NCBI RefSeq assembly: GCF_022808935.1
Contig: NZ_JAKZFR010000001.1
Coordinates: 1,138,681 to 1,202,680, forward strand
Reading direction: 5' to 3'
DNA length: 64,000 nucleotides
Source of the DNA: Geothrix sp. SG200
GTDB lineage: Bacteria > Acidobacteriota > Holophagae > Holophagales > Holophagaceae
The position numbers were made by a program, and so were the translations under genes. Numbering within the stretch: position 1 is the first letter of the stretch; each line of letters opens with the position of its first letter. This document shows positions 32,402 to 43,827 of the stretch, piece by piece. The notes below the pieces were generated by a model. The model had not been told where the DNA came from and made no database searches. It worked only from the letters and a program-made list of their open reading frames with translations.

Positions 32402-33827
32402 GGGGGACTCCCTCGGCGCGCATGCGCTCGCTTAGCGAACGGCGGGCCGGAACGGGTTTGGTGCGGGATTGGGTCCAGTTCTTGATCAGGGGCGCATTGG
32501 CGGGCAGGGCCTTCCCGAAGCGCGTGGCGAACCAGGTGGCCAGCCGGTACAGGCCCGGACGCTTGATCACGCCGGCCCAGAGGCGCCAGGCCCAGTCCTC
32601 GGTGGCCGTGCGACCCGTGCCCTTGCCAGCCACCTTCGAGCCCAGGTCCTCGTGGGTCGCTTCCCGGCGCAGGCGCACCAGGATCTCGGGAATGGGGATC
32701 TCCACCGGGCAGACCTCGCCGCAGGCGCCGCAGAGGCTCGAACCGTGGATGAGGTCGTGGCGGACGCCCACACCCTCCATCTGCGGCGTAAGGATCTTGC
32801 CGATGGGGCCAGGGTAGATGGCCTCGTAGGCGTGGCCGCCCACGCGGGTGTAGACGGGGCAGTGGTTCATGCAGGCGCCGCAGCGGATGCAGCGCAGGGT
32901 GGCCCGCAGCTGGGGATCGGCGTAGATCCGCGACCGGCCGTTGTCCAGGATGACCAGGTGGACTTCCTGCGGTCCATCCTTCTCATCCGCGCCGCGGGGG
33001 CCGGTGATGAGGTTGAAGTAGGTGCTCACGGCCTGGCCCGTGGCCGACCGGGTGAGGATCGAATAGAGCGGGGCCACGTCCTCGAGCCGTGCCACCACCT
33101 TCTCCAGGCCCATGACGGCGATGTGGATGGGCGGCACATGCGTGCTCATGCGGCCGTTTCCTTCGTTCTCCACCAGGCAGAGGGTCCCGGTCTCGGCCAC
33201 GGCGAAGTTCACGCCGGAAAGGCCGGCGTCGGCCCGAAGGAACTTCTCGCGCAGCACCTTCCGGGCCATGGCGGTGAGTTCGTCCACGTCTTCGGTGTAT
33301 TTGGCGTCCTTGATCTTCTGGCTGAACTGCCGGGCGATCTGGTCCTTGTTCTTGTGGATGGCGGGCATGATGATGTGGCTCGGCGTCTCGCCGTCCAGCT
33401 GGATGATGTACTCACCCAGGTCGGATTCCAGCGCCTCGATGCCGTGCTTCTCCAGGAAGGCATTGAGGTGCATCTCCTCGGAGACCATGCTCTTGCCTTT
33501 GACCATGGTCTTGGCGCCGCGGGCCTCGAGCAGCCCGAGGATCAACTCGTTGGCCTGCTCGCAGGTTTCGGCCCAGTGCACCTTGATGCCGTTCTTCGTG
33601 CAGCTGGCCTCCAGCTGTTCCAGGAGCTCCGGAAGGCAGAGGAGGCTGCGCGAGCGGATGGCTGTGCTGAGGTCGCGCAGGTCCTGCAGATCCCGCGGAT
33701 CAGGGAACTGGGCCTTGCGCTTGGTGATGAGGCCGTCCATGGCGCGACGGAAGTTGGCCCGGAGCTGGGGATCCTGCAGGGCCTTGGCGGCGGCATCCCT
33801 GAAATGGATTTCGTTCTCAGCGTGCAC
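32394..33827 (-). CDS. lutB: Lactate utilization iron-sulfur protein B
   Basis: The 477-residue LutB/YkgF-family protein combines an N-terminal LUD domain (AVAETGTLCLVENEGNGRMS near residue 210) with a ferredoxin-like domain. Two cysteine clusters are present, CIRCGACMNHCPVYTRVGGH near 313 and CGACGEVCPVEIPIPE near 365, matching two [4Fe-4S] clusters. It passes electrons from lactate oxidation to the chain in the LutABC complex. The start is a GTG at 33827, overlapping the lutA stop by eleven bases. A basic C-terminal tail is also present. All key cysteines are intact. Confidence 0.93.
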   Translation of the reverse strand: MHAENEIHFRDAAAKALQDPQLRANFRRAMDGLITKRKAQFPDPRDLQDLRDLSTAIRSRSLLCLPELLEQLEASCTKNGIKVHWAETCEQANELILGLLEARGAKTMVKGKSMVSEEMHLNAFLEKHGIEALESDLGEYIIQLDGETPSHIIMPAIHKNKDQIARQFSQKIKDAKYTEDVDELTAMARKVLREKFLRADAGLSGVNFAVAETGTLCLVENEGNGRMSTHVPPIHIAVMGLEKVVARLEDVAPLYSILTRSATGQAVSTYFNLITGPRGADEKDGPQEVHLVILDNGRSRIYADPQLRATLRCIRCGACMNHCPVYTRVGGHAYEAIYPGPIGKILTPQMEGVGVRHDLIHGSSLCGACGEVCPVEIPIPEILVRLRREATHEDLGSKVAGKGTGRTATEDWAWRLWAGVIKRPGLYRLATWFATRFGKALPANAPLIKNWTQSRTKPVPARRSLSERMRAEGVPHE

Positions 33828-34559
33828 GGGTGCGCTCCCACAGGAATTCGGCGATGTGCTGGACCTTGAGCCCGCTGCGCTTGGCTTCCAGCGCGCCGTT
33901 CACGTTCATCAGGCAGCCGCCGTCCGTGGACAGGACAACGGAGGCCCCCGTGGCGGTGGCATCGGCGATCTTGTCCGCGACCATGGCCCCTGAGACCTCC
34001 GGGTGGCGCACGGAGAAGGTGCCGCCGAAGCCGCAGCACTCGTATTCCCGGGCGAGGGGTGCCAGCTCTACGTTCGCAAGCTGGCCGATGAGGGCCTGGG
34101 GCTCACCCTTCAGGCCCAGGTCGCGCACGGCATGACAGGAGCTGTGCCAGGTGACCTTCACCGGCTCGCCCAGATCCTTGAGCTTCACGTCCAGCACATC
34201 CACCAGGAACTGGGTCAGCTCGTAGACACGGGCGCTGAAGGCGCGGACCTTGGCCTCGTCCGGCTGGCCGTGGAACAGCTCCGGGTAGTGGACCTTCATC
34301 ATGCCCGCGCAGCTGCCGGAGGGCAGGATGACGGGCAGGTCCTCGGGGAAGAGGGCCACCTGGGTGCGGGCCACGTCCCGGGCCTCCTCGAAGTAGCCGC
34401 AGTTGAAGGCGGGCTGGCCGCAGCAGGTCTGGCCGTCGGGGAAGACGACCTCCACGCCAGCCCGGCGAAGGAGCTGGATGCCGGCCATGCCGGCATCGGG
34501 GAAGAAGAGGTCCACGAGGCAGGTTCCGTAGAAGTAGACCTTCTTGGGCTTGGTACCGT

Positions 34560-34563
<4 letters not shown>
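33817..34563 (-). CDS. lutA: Lactate utilization protein A (CCG-domain protein)
   Basis: The 248-residue LutA/YkgE-family protein carries two cysteine-rich CCG domains that ligate Fe-S or act as heterodisulfide-reductase-like modules: TCCGQPAFNCGYFEEA near residue 60 and ECCGFGGTFSVRHPEVSGAM near 190. It begins VYFYGTCLVDLFFPDAGMA, the usual family opening. SGSCAGMMKVHYPELF and WHSSCHAVRDLGL supply the remaining cysteines. The GTG start at 34563 overlaps the stop of the upstream dehydrogenase (GTGA), so translation is coupled. Confidence 0.93.
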
Positions 34564-37415
<2,852 letters not shown>

Positions 37416-37510
37416 GAGAAACATCCTCTGGTCGGGGTATCGCGGAAAAAGGTCCCGCCGGCCTGCTGGGCGCGGCGGGACCCGGGTCTTACGTCAAGAT
37501 GCCGCCCGGC

Positions 37511-39268
37511 CTACTTGGCAGGGGCGGGGGCGGGCAGGGTGGCCGGAGCGGCCGTGGCGGCTGGAGCAGCCGAGGTCACGGCGGCAGGGGCCGGAGGCAG
37601 CTGGGGCATCCAGTTGGCGGGCAGGACCTTGGCGTAGAGGAAGATCACGGCGCCGACCATGGCCGCCAGAGCCAGGCTGTGGAAGAACACGTAGCGGAGG
37701 ATGGTGCCTTCCTCGCCCTGCTGGTTCGTGGCGACGGAGGCCACCACAAGGCTCTGGGCGTCGATCATCTTGCCCATGACGCCGCCCGTGGTGTTGGCCG
37801 CGGCGGTGAGGATGGGATTCAGGCCCAGCTGCTGGGCGGTGATCTTCTGGAGGCCGCCGAACAGCACGTTGGAGGAGGTGTCGCTGCCCGTCAGGGCCAC
37901 GCCCAGCCAGCCCAGCATGGCGCTGAAGAAGGGGAAGAGCACGCCGGTGCTGGCGAAGGCCAGGCCCATGGTGGCGTCCAGGCCCGCCGCCTTGGAGGTG
38001 AAGCCCAGGGCCAGCATGGCGGCGATGGTGAGCAGGGAGATCTTCACGCGGGCGACCGTCTTGCCGAAGATCTTGACCAGCTCCACGGGGCCGAACCCGG
38101 CCAGCAGGCCGCTGCAGATGCCGGCCAGCAGGAGGCTGGTGCCCGTGAGGGAGAGCCAGTTGAAGGTCCAGACGGCGGGCTCCTTGTGGACCTTGGCCAC
38201 GACGGGGGGAGCCTTCTGGACGTTGTTGTGGAGCAGGGGGATCTCGAAGTTCTTGACGGTGTAGCCGGCGAGGAAGTTCGGCTTGTCCTTGGGGCCGCCG
38301 TTGAGGAAGGTCTTCACCTGCGGGGTGCCCCAGGCGAACACGAACAGGGACAGGAACACCCAGGGCATCCAGGCCTTCACGACCTTGCCGGTGTTGTGGC
38401 TCGGGCCGGACTCGTGGGCCTCCTCGCGCTCGTGCTCATAGCGCCAGATGGTCTTGGGCTGCCACACCTTGAGGAACAGGACCAGGGCGACCATGGAAAC
38501 GATGGCGCCGATGATGTCCACCAGCCAGGGACCGTGGAAGTTGCTCACCAGGAACTGCGTGATGGCGAAGCTGCCGCCTGCCACGAGGCAGGCCGGCCAG
38601 ACTTCCATCATCGCCTTGCGGCCCGCCATGGTCCAAATGATCCAGAAGGGCACGATGAGGGAGAAGATGGGCAGGATGCGGCCCGCGGCGGCGCTCAGCA
38701 TCTCGAGCGGCAGGCCGGTCACGCCGGCGAGGGCCAGGAGCGGGCTGCCCAGGGCACCGTAGGCCACGGGGGCCGTGTTGCCGATGAGCGCGATACCCGC
38801 GGCCTGGAGGGGACGGAAGCCCAGGCCGATCAGCATGGCGGCCGAGATTGCCACGGGCGTTCCGAAGCCGGCCGCGCCTTCAATGAAGGCGCCGAAGCTG
38901 AAAGCGATCAGCAGGGCCTGGATGCGGCGGTCCGCCGCCAGACCGGCAATGGAGTGCTTCACCACCTCGAAATCGCCGGACTTCACCGTGATGTCGTAGA
39001 TGAAGATGGCGTTGAGCACGATCCAGCCGATGGGCAGCAGGCCATAGAGAGCGCCGTGCACCGCGGCCATGCCCGCCATGCCGGCCGGCATCCTGTAGAC
39101 GAGGACGGCCACCACGTAACAGGTGACCAGGCCCAGGATGGCTGAATAGTGGGCCTTCACGTGCTTGGCGAGGAAGCCCAGCAACACGAAGACTGGCAAC
39201 GCGGCCACCAGTGCGGAGAGAAAGATATTCCCCGCTACCGGGGAATAGACTTGGGTCCAGGGGGTCAT
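37511..39268 (-). CDS. lctP: L-lactate permease family transporter
   Basis: The 585-residue inner-membrane carrier imports lactate or glycolate with protons. It has more than a dozen hydrophobic helices and the family's conserved block FSFGAFIEGAAGFGTPVAIS near residue 114. GNTAPVAYGALGSPLLAL and LGVALTGSDTSSNVLFGGLQ are also highly conserved, as is NTTGGVMGKMIDAQSLVVA. The C-terminus ends in an Ala/Pro-rich tail that is not part of the family. The ATG at 39268 follows GGAGGCTTC. It is the first gene of the lactate operon, divergent from the regulator with an operator in the 158-base gap. Confidence 0.93.
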   Translation of the reverse strand: MTPWTQVYSPVAGNIFLSALVAALPVFVLLGFLAKHVKAHYSAILGLVTCYVVAVLVYRMPAGMAGMAAVHGALYGLLPIGWIVLNAIFIYDITVKSGDFEVVKHSIAGLAADRRIQALLIAFSFGAFIEGAAGFGTPVAISAAMLIGLGFRPLQAAGIALIGNTAPVAYGALGSPLLALAGVTGLPLEMLSAAAGRILPIFSLIVPFWIIWTMAGRKAMMEVWPACLVAGGSFAITQFLVSNFHGPWLVDIIGAIVSMVALVLFLKVWQPKTIWRYEHEREEAHESGPSHNTGKVVKAWMPWVFLSLFVFAWGTPQVKTFLNGGPKDKPNFLAGYTVKNFEIPLLHNNVQKAPPVVAKVHKEPAVWTFNWLSLTGTSLLLAGICSGLLAGFGPVELVKIFGKTVARVKISLLTIAAMLALGFTSKAAGLDATMGLAFASTGVLFPFFSAMLGWLGVALTGSDTSSNVLFGGLQKITAQQLGLNPILTAAANTTGGVMGKMIDAQSLVVASVATNQQGEEGTILRYVFFHSLALAAMVGAVIFLYAKVLPANWMPQLPPAPAAVTSAAPAATAAPATLPAPAPAK

Positions 39269-39351
39269 GAAGCCTCCAGGGATAGGGGGGGTAGGAGATG
39301 AAAAGGTAGAGTTTTGGAAAAGAGCCTGGCTGAAGCCTACAATGGGTCTAG

Positions 39352-39362
39352 TGGTCAGACCA
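39352..39362. promoter_or_regulatory. GntR/FadR-type operator TGGTCAGACCA
   Basis: A perfect palindrome matching the TGGTnnnACCA consensus of FadR-subfamily regulators (LldR, PdhR, FadR). It lies midway between the divergent lactate permease (84 bases) and regulator (65 bases) genes, so one site can control both. The nearby TGGGTCTAG may be a weaker half site. Confidence 0.75.
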
Positions 39363-39426
39363 TACGCAAGAATCCGGTTTTTGGTCACATTTCGCATCTC
39401 ATTCGCTTTTCGTCACTTAGGATGTT

Positions 39427-40149
39427 ATGAGTATGGAACTTACCCCGATCAAGACCAAACGCCTCTACGAAGAGATCGTGGACCAGATCAAGCACCTCAT
39501 CGCCGAGGGGAAGCTGAAGCCTGGCGACAAGCTGCTCGCCGAGCGGGACCTCGCCGACCGGTTCCAGGTCAGCCGGGCCTCGGTGCGCGAGGCCATCCGG
39601 ACGCTGGAGATGCTCGGCATCATCGACATCCGGCCCGGCGAGGGCACCTTCGTCCGGGGCACTGAGACCGACGACATCATCCGCCCCTTGGCCATGTTCC
39701 TGGCGGTGGAGCGCAACTCACTCCTGGACATGTTCGAGATGCGCCGGATCTTCGAGACCGCCACGGCCAGCCTGGCCGCTCAGCGGGCCACGTTCGAAGA
39801 GCTCGACCAGATCGAGTCCATGCTGGCGAACATGCGGGAGCGGCTCAACCTCCAGGATTCGGAGAAGGGCGAGGAGTTCGACGCCGCCTTCCACTACGCG
39901 GTGGCCGAGGCCACTCACAACAGCCTCCTGACCAAGCTCTTCAAGACGGTGTCGGAGGAGTTCGCCAAGGCCAACTCCGTGGCGCGCCGCCAGCTGTACC
40001 AGGACAACGTCCAGAACGCGCAGAGGATCATCGACCAGCACTCGGAGATCCTGCAGGCCATCCGTTCGGGCTCGCCCCAGAAGGCCTCGGAAGCCATGCT
40101 GGCGCACCTGAACTTCGCGGAAGGCGAATTGCGGAAGTGGATCGTCTGA
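39427..40149 (+). CDS. lldR: GntR/FadR-family regulator of lactate utilization
   Basis: The 240-residue regulator has an N-terminal winged helix, residues about 10-75, with the GntR signature LIAEGKLKPGDKLLAERDLA then RFQVSRASVREAIRTLEMLG. The C-terminal FCD ligand-binding domain runs from about 95 to 230 (MFEMRRIFETATASLAAQRA; FHYAVAEATHNSLLTKLF; IIDQHSEILQAIRSG). His/Asp residues in this domain normally bind a metal and a carboxylate such as lactate. Divergent orientation to the permease and the TGGTCAGACCA site between them support repression of the lactate operon relieved by lactate. The ligand is inferred. Confidence 0.9.
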   Translation: MSMELTPIKTKRLYEEIVDQIKHLIAEGKLKPGDKLLAERDLADRFQVSRASVREAIRTLEMLGIIDIRPGEGTFVRGTETDDIIRPLAMFLAVERNSLLDMFEMRRIFETATASLAAQRATFEELDQIESMLANMRERLNLQDSEKGEEFDAAFHYAVAEATHNSLLTKLFKTVSEEFAKANSVARRQLYQDNVQNAQRIIDQHSEILQAIRSGSPQKASEAMLAHLNFAEGELRKWIV

Positions 40150-40192
40150 GCCCGACGCCGCCTGCGCGAGCCGCGAGAGCGGCCCGCGCAGA

Positions 40193-40268
40193 TGGTGGCC
40201 CCGGTGGGGTTCGAACCCACGACCAAGCGGTTATGAGCCGCCAGCTCTGACCGCTGAGCTACAGGGCC
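40193..40268 (-). tRNA. tRNA-Ile2 (anticodon CAU, lysidine type)
   Basis: A 76-base gene with encoded CCA: acceptor GGCCCTG, D-arm GCTC/GAGC, anticodon stem GGCGG/CCGCT around CTCATAA, T-arm GTGGG/CCCAC. The acceptor GGCCC and variable region CTTGGTCG resemble E. coli tRNA-Ile2 rather than elongator or initiator tRNA-Met. A TACACT -10 box lies at 40280-40275. Confidence 0.82.
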
Positions 40269-40405
40269 GGGGCCAGTGTAGCAAACGCGGAGACAGCCCA
40301 TCGGCGGCATCGGCCGCGAAGGGAAGGGGCGCGGGCCGGGACATGAGGATGGAGAATGACTGGTAGCATGAACCCTTTGTTCACCATGCCATCGGAGCCG
40401 GAACC

Positions 40406-41392
40406 GTGAAGGATCAGAATCACGCGACAGGGGCCCAGGAAGCCGGACAGGCGGTGCTTGAGGCCGCTCAGGCCGCCCTCAAGGAATTGCGGGATACCTG
40501 GGATCCCGTCCAGGTGGATGACTGGTGCGGCAGCGTGTTGTCCCGCTCTGGCCGGGTGGTGCTCACCGGCATGGGCAAGTCCGGGCTCGTCGCCCAAAAG
40601 GTTGCCGCCACCCTGGCCTCCACGGGATGCCCGAGCCTGTTCCTGCATCCGGCAGAAGCCCTGCACGGAGATCTCGGGATGGTGACCCGCGAGGATTCTG
40701 TGCTGGCCCTGTCCAACAGCGGGGAGAGCGAAGAACTCGTCCGGCTGCTGCCAAGCCTCCTCCGCCTGGGCACCCCGCTGGCGGCCATCACCGCCCGTCC
40801 CGAAAGCAGCCTGGGGCAGGCAGCGCATTGGACCTTCTGCTACCGGCTCCCTCAGGGTGAGGGATGCCCTCTGGATCTGGCCCCCATGGCCAGCACGACC
40901 CTCCAGCTGATCTGGGGAGACCTCCTGGCCGCCAGCCTCATGTCCCGTCGAGGATTCACCCGGGACAGCTTCGCCTTGAATCATCCCGCTGGAAGTTTGG
41001 GAGCGAAGCTCATGAAGGTTAAGGCCTTGATGCATACAACCTGGCCGATGGTCCCGGCCTCGTCCGGGTTGACCGAGGTGCTGCGGGCCATGACGGGAGG
41101 ACGATTGGGGATGGCCAGCGTGATGGAGGGCCCAAAGCTCCTGGGTGTCATCACCGATGGGGACATCCGCCGCGCCCTGGAGGGAGCGGAGAAGGGAGGA
41201 AGGAACCCGCTCGACCTCCAGGCCGAGCAGATGATGAGCCGGACTCCCGCGATGATCGGGGAGGACGCGCTGGCCCTGGAAGCCGCCAGTGACATGGAGG
41301 CCCGGAAGATCACCTTCCTCATGGTGGGGAAGCCAGATCGCCCTGTCGGCCTCATCCACATCCATGACCTCTTGACAGCAAAGGTCTTGTGA
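40406..41392 (+). CDS. kdsD: D-arabinose-5-phosphate isomerase (KdsD/KpsF family)
   Basis: The 328-residue enzyme converts ribulose-5-phosphate to arabinose-5-phosphate, the first step of Kdo synthesis for LPS. The SIS sugar-isomerase domain shows VVLTGMGKSGLVAQK (about 50-64) and LALSNSGESEELVRLL (about 99-114); the conserved HPAEALHGDLGMV lies between. Two CBS domains follow (from about 207 MHTTWPMVPASSG and about 270 MMSRTPAMIGED). The start is a GTG at 40406. It is upstream of the LPS-export genes, consistent with a lipopolysaccharide role. Confidence 0.93.
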   Translation: MKDQNHATGAQEAGQAVLEAAQAALKELRDTWDPVQVDDWCGSVLSRSGRVVLTGMGKSGLVAQKVAATLASTGCPSLFLHPAEALHGDLGMVTREDSVLALSNSGESEELVRLLPSLLRLGTPLAAITARPESSLGQAAHWTFCYRLPQGEGCPLDLAPMASTTLQLIWGDLLAASLMSRRGFTRDSFALNHPAGSLGAKLMKVKALMHTTWPMVPASSGLTEVLRAMTGGRLGMASVMEGPKLLGVITDGDIRRALEGAEKGGRNPLDLQAEQMMSRTPAMIGEDALALEAASDMEARKITFLMVGKPDRPVGLIHIHDLLTAKVL

Positions 41393-41466
41393 GTTCCATC
41401 CCCGGTTTCCAGGTTGGTTCCAAGGTTACATAATATACATTATCGAAAGCTAAATCTGGACCTCGA

Positions 41467-43686
41467 GTGCCTTCCGTTCTGACCCGATACATCCTGCGCC
41501 GCTGGGCGACCCCCTTCCTGGGGGCGCTGTTCTTCTATGGGTTCCTCCTGGTCTCGTGGGAGATGATCGCCATCTCGCGGGAGATCTTCTCCCAGGGCGC
41601 CCCCCTGCGCTGGATGTTCCCGCTTCTCCTTCTGTCCCTGCCGGAAACCTTCTCCATGGTTCTCCCCATGGCGGCCGTGCTCGGGGGGCTGCTGGGGACG
41701 CAGCAGATGATGGAGGGATCCGAACTCGTTGCGGCTCAAGGGCTCGGCGCGGGGCGCCGAACCTGGTCCTTCCCCTGGCTGATCATGGCCTGCGGCCTCC
41801 TGGTGCTGGCTTCCGTCAACGCCCACGTCCTGGTGCCGGTCTCGGCGGGCCTCCAACAGACCCTGCGCCAGAAGATGTCCGAGGAGGCCAAGGCCAGGTT
41901 CCTTCGCCCCGGGAGCCCCCCCTGGCACCCCCCGGGTTCCCCGGATACCGCCATCTGGGTCTCGGAGAACGGCCAGATCCATCTGATGGAATCAACGCCT
42001 CAGGGCACACAGCACATGACCGCGTCCCGGATGACCTACGCCCTGGAGAACACGCTGTCGGGGGGCTCGGAAATCCGGCTCCACCTGTCTGACCTCCAGG
42101 GAGTGCTGTTCCAGTCGTCCGGGGACGGCAGTGTCATCCATCTGCGGCAAGAACAACAGATCCTCCGGTTCGCCATACCCTCGGGCCCTCGTCTCCTCGC
42201 TCCGGTGCCGCTGAGGTACGAGTCCTCCAGGGCCCTGATGCAGATCCACCGGGACACTGCGGTTCCGGACACCCAGCGCCAGCAGTCGGCCCTGGAGCTC
42301 AGTCGCCGACTCACCCTCCCGGTGGCCGGGATTGCCCTGCTGCTCATGGGCATCGCCTTGGGTTTCAGCCATCCGAGGTTCTACCGAGGGGGGGCCGTCC
42401 TCAAGAGCCTGGGCGTGATCCTCGTCTACTACTTGTTGATGAAATATTTTGAAAACATGATCTTGAGCGGGAAAGTTAAATCGATATATCCGACCCTGCT
42501 CCTGCCCTTCCTCTTTCTTGGCGCTGGCTGGCTGATCCTCAGCCATCGGCTTTCACCTCACCGGACCCGCCGGGGCATCCTCTCCCGATGGCTTCGTCCG
42601 CTCACCCGCGCCCTGCACCTGACTCCCTTGCATGCGCGCTGGTCGGCCGCAAAAACCTCAATCCTCCGCTGGATCCACGGCCAGGGGACGCGGCGCGGCA
42701 TTTTTCGGCACTGGTCTACGTTGGCCTGGTGGCGCAACTGGGGGTTGACCCTGGGGAGCCTCCTGGCGCTGGACCTCCTCATCGAGTTCTCGAACCTTGC
42801 TGGAGACCTGTCGAAGAACAACATCCATCTATTTGTCTTCATTAAATACTGGGTGTGGAATCTTCCACCATTCCTGGAGGTTGCCTTCCCCATCTCCTTC
42901 CTCCTGAGCAGCATGCTCGCCCTCTCTGAAGCCGCGCTCAACCGGGAATGGCTGGCCATCCGCGCGGGTGGGGTCAGCCTGCTCCAGTGGATCTGGGCCA
43001 GTCGGTTCGCCTGGGGTGCGGTGGTCCTCGCCACCTTCCTCCTCCAGGCGGGCCTGGCGCCGCTGGCCAGGACCCAGGCCCGGGCCCTGTATCAGCAGAT
43101 CCTGCAGCGGCCACGGGGATCTTCCTCATCCACGCCGTGGATGTACCTCGGCTCCACAGGAGTCCTGTGGCACCTGGCGCCGGAGACCCGATGGGGTTTC
43201 CCCCTGAAGGCTCCGGGCGAGGCCCCCATCCTCCTTCGGTGGCAGCCCGGCGCCGAACGGTCGGAAGCTCTGGCTTGGGGGGGAGCCCATCTGGTGGCTG
43301 GCCCGGCCACCCAGGACCTCTTCCCGGACCGGGCCCTCCGGACGGCTCCTTCCGCAGCCGAGGCCTCGACCCTCGACCTGATCCAATGGCAGCGGTGGGC
43401 GCCGGATCCCGAGCGCTCGTACTTGCTGTGGAGCCGCCTCCTGGGCTGGCTGGCTGGGCCATTGCTCGTCCTGGCCATGCTCTCCTATACCTTCCCGGGC
43501 CCCCGTGGGGGTCGCGGCCAGGCCATCGGGGCCGGACTGGTCAGTGGGCTCGTCTTCTTCGGCCTCCAGACGCTGTTCGGAGGCGCGGCCCGAGCCTCCG
43601 AAATGCCCGCCTATTGGGGGATCCTCGCCCCCTATCTCCTCCTGGGCGCCGGCGCCCTGCTCCGCGTGTCGAAGCTGCGGACCTGA
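41467..43686 (+). CDS. Fused LptF-LptG lipopolysaccharide export permease
   Basis: The 739-residue protein contains two YjgP/YjgQ permease units in one chain. The first (about residues 1-365) starts MPSVLTRYILRRWATPFLGA and ends with its last helices near 350. The second (about 410-735) starts WWRNWGLTLGSLLALDLLIE. Each has the 2+beta-jellyroll+4-helix plan of LptF or LptG, and the FPISFLLSSMLALSEAALNR and LPMAAVLGGLLGTQQMMEGS segments are the equivalent second helices. In most Gram-negative bacteria these are separate proteins that pair with the LptB ATPase. A basic linker (RLSPHRTRRGILSRWLRP) joins them. The start is GTG 41467, 74 bases after kdsD. Confidence 0.85.
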   Translation: MPSVLTRYILRRWATPFLGALFFYGFLLVSWEMIAISREIFSQGAPLRWMFPLLLLSLPETFSMVLPMAAVLGGLLGTQQMMEGSELVAAQGLGAGRRTWSFPWLIMACGLLVLASVNAHVLVPVSAGLQQTLRQKMSEEAKARFLRPGSPPWHPPGSPDTAIWVSENGQIHLMESTPQGTQHMTASRMTYALENTLSGGSEIRLHLSDLQGVLFQSSGDGSVIHLRQEQQILRFAIPSGPRLLAPVPLRYESSRALMQIHRDTAVPDTQRQQSALELSRRLTLPVAGIALLLMGIALGFSHPRFYRGGAVLKSLGVILVYYLLMKYFENMILSGKVKSIYPTLLLPFLFLGAGWLILSHRLSPHRTRRGILSRWLRPLTRALHLTPLHARWSAAKTSILRWIHGQGTRRGIFRHWSTLAWWRNWGLTLGSLLALDLLIEFSNLAGDLSKNNIHLFVFIKYWVWNLPPFLEVAFPISFLLSSMLALSEAALNREWLAIRAGGVSLLQWIWASRFAWGAVVLATFLLQAGLAPLARTQARALYQQILQRPRGSSSSTPWMYLGSTGVLWHLAPETRWGFPLKAPGEAPILLRWQPGAERSEALAWGGAHLVAGPATQDLFPDRALRTAPSAAEASTLDLIQWQRWAPDPERSYLLWSRLLGWLAGPLLVLAMLSYTFPGPRGGRGQAIGAGLVSGLVFFGLQTLFGGAARASEMPAYWGILAPYLLLGAGALLRVSKLRT

Positions 43687-43827
43687 CGCTTCTTAGGGCC
43701 GGTTGATGCTTTTGAGAGCCGGTCTCATGGACGAGGTCCCGCGGGGGATGCGAGAATGGGAAAATGCATTCCACGCTTTTCCTAGTGGCGTGCTTGTTTT
43801 CTGCTGCTGAATTCGAAAGGAACCTTC

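Noticed and set aside
40193..40268. tRNA-Ile2 as a second tRNA-Met or as an attachment site
   Set aside because: The acceptor and variable region fit Ile2. No duplicated tRNA end is found nearby, so there is no sign of an integrated element here.
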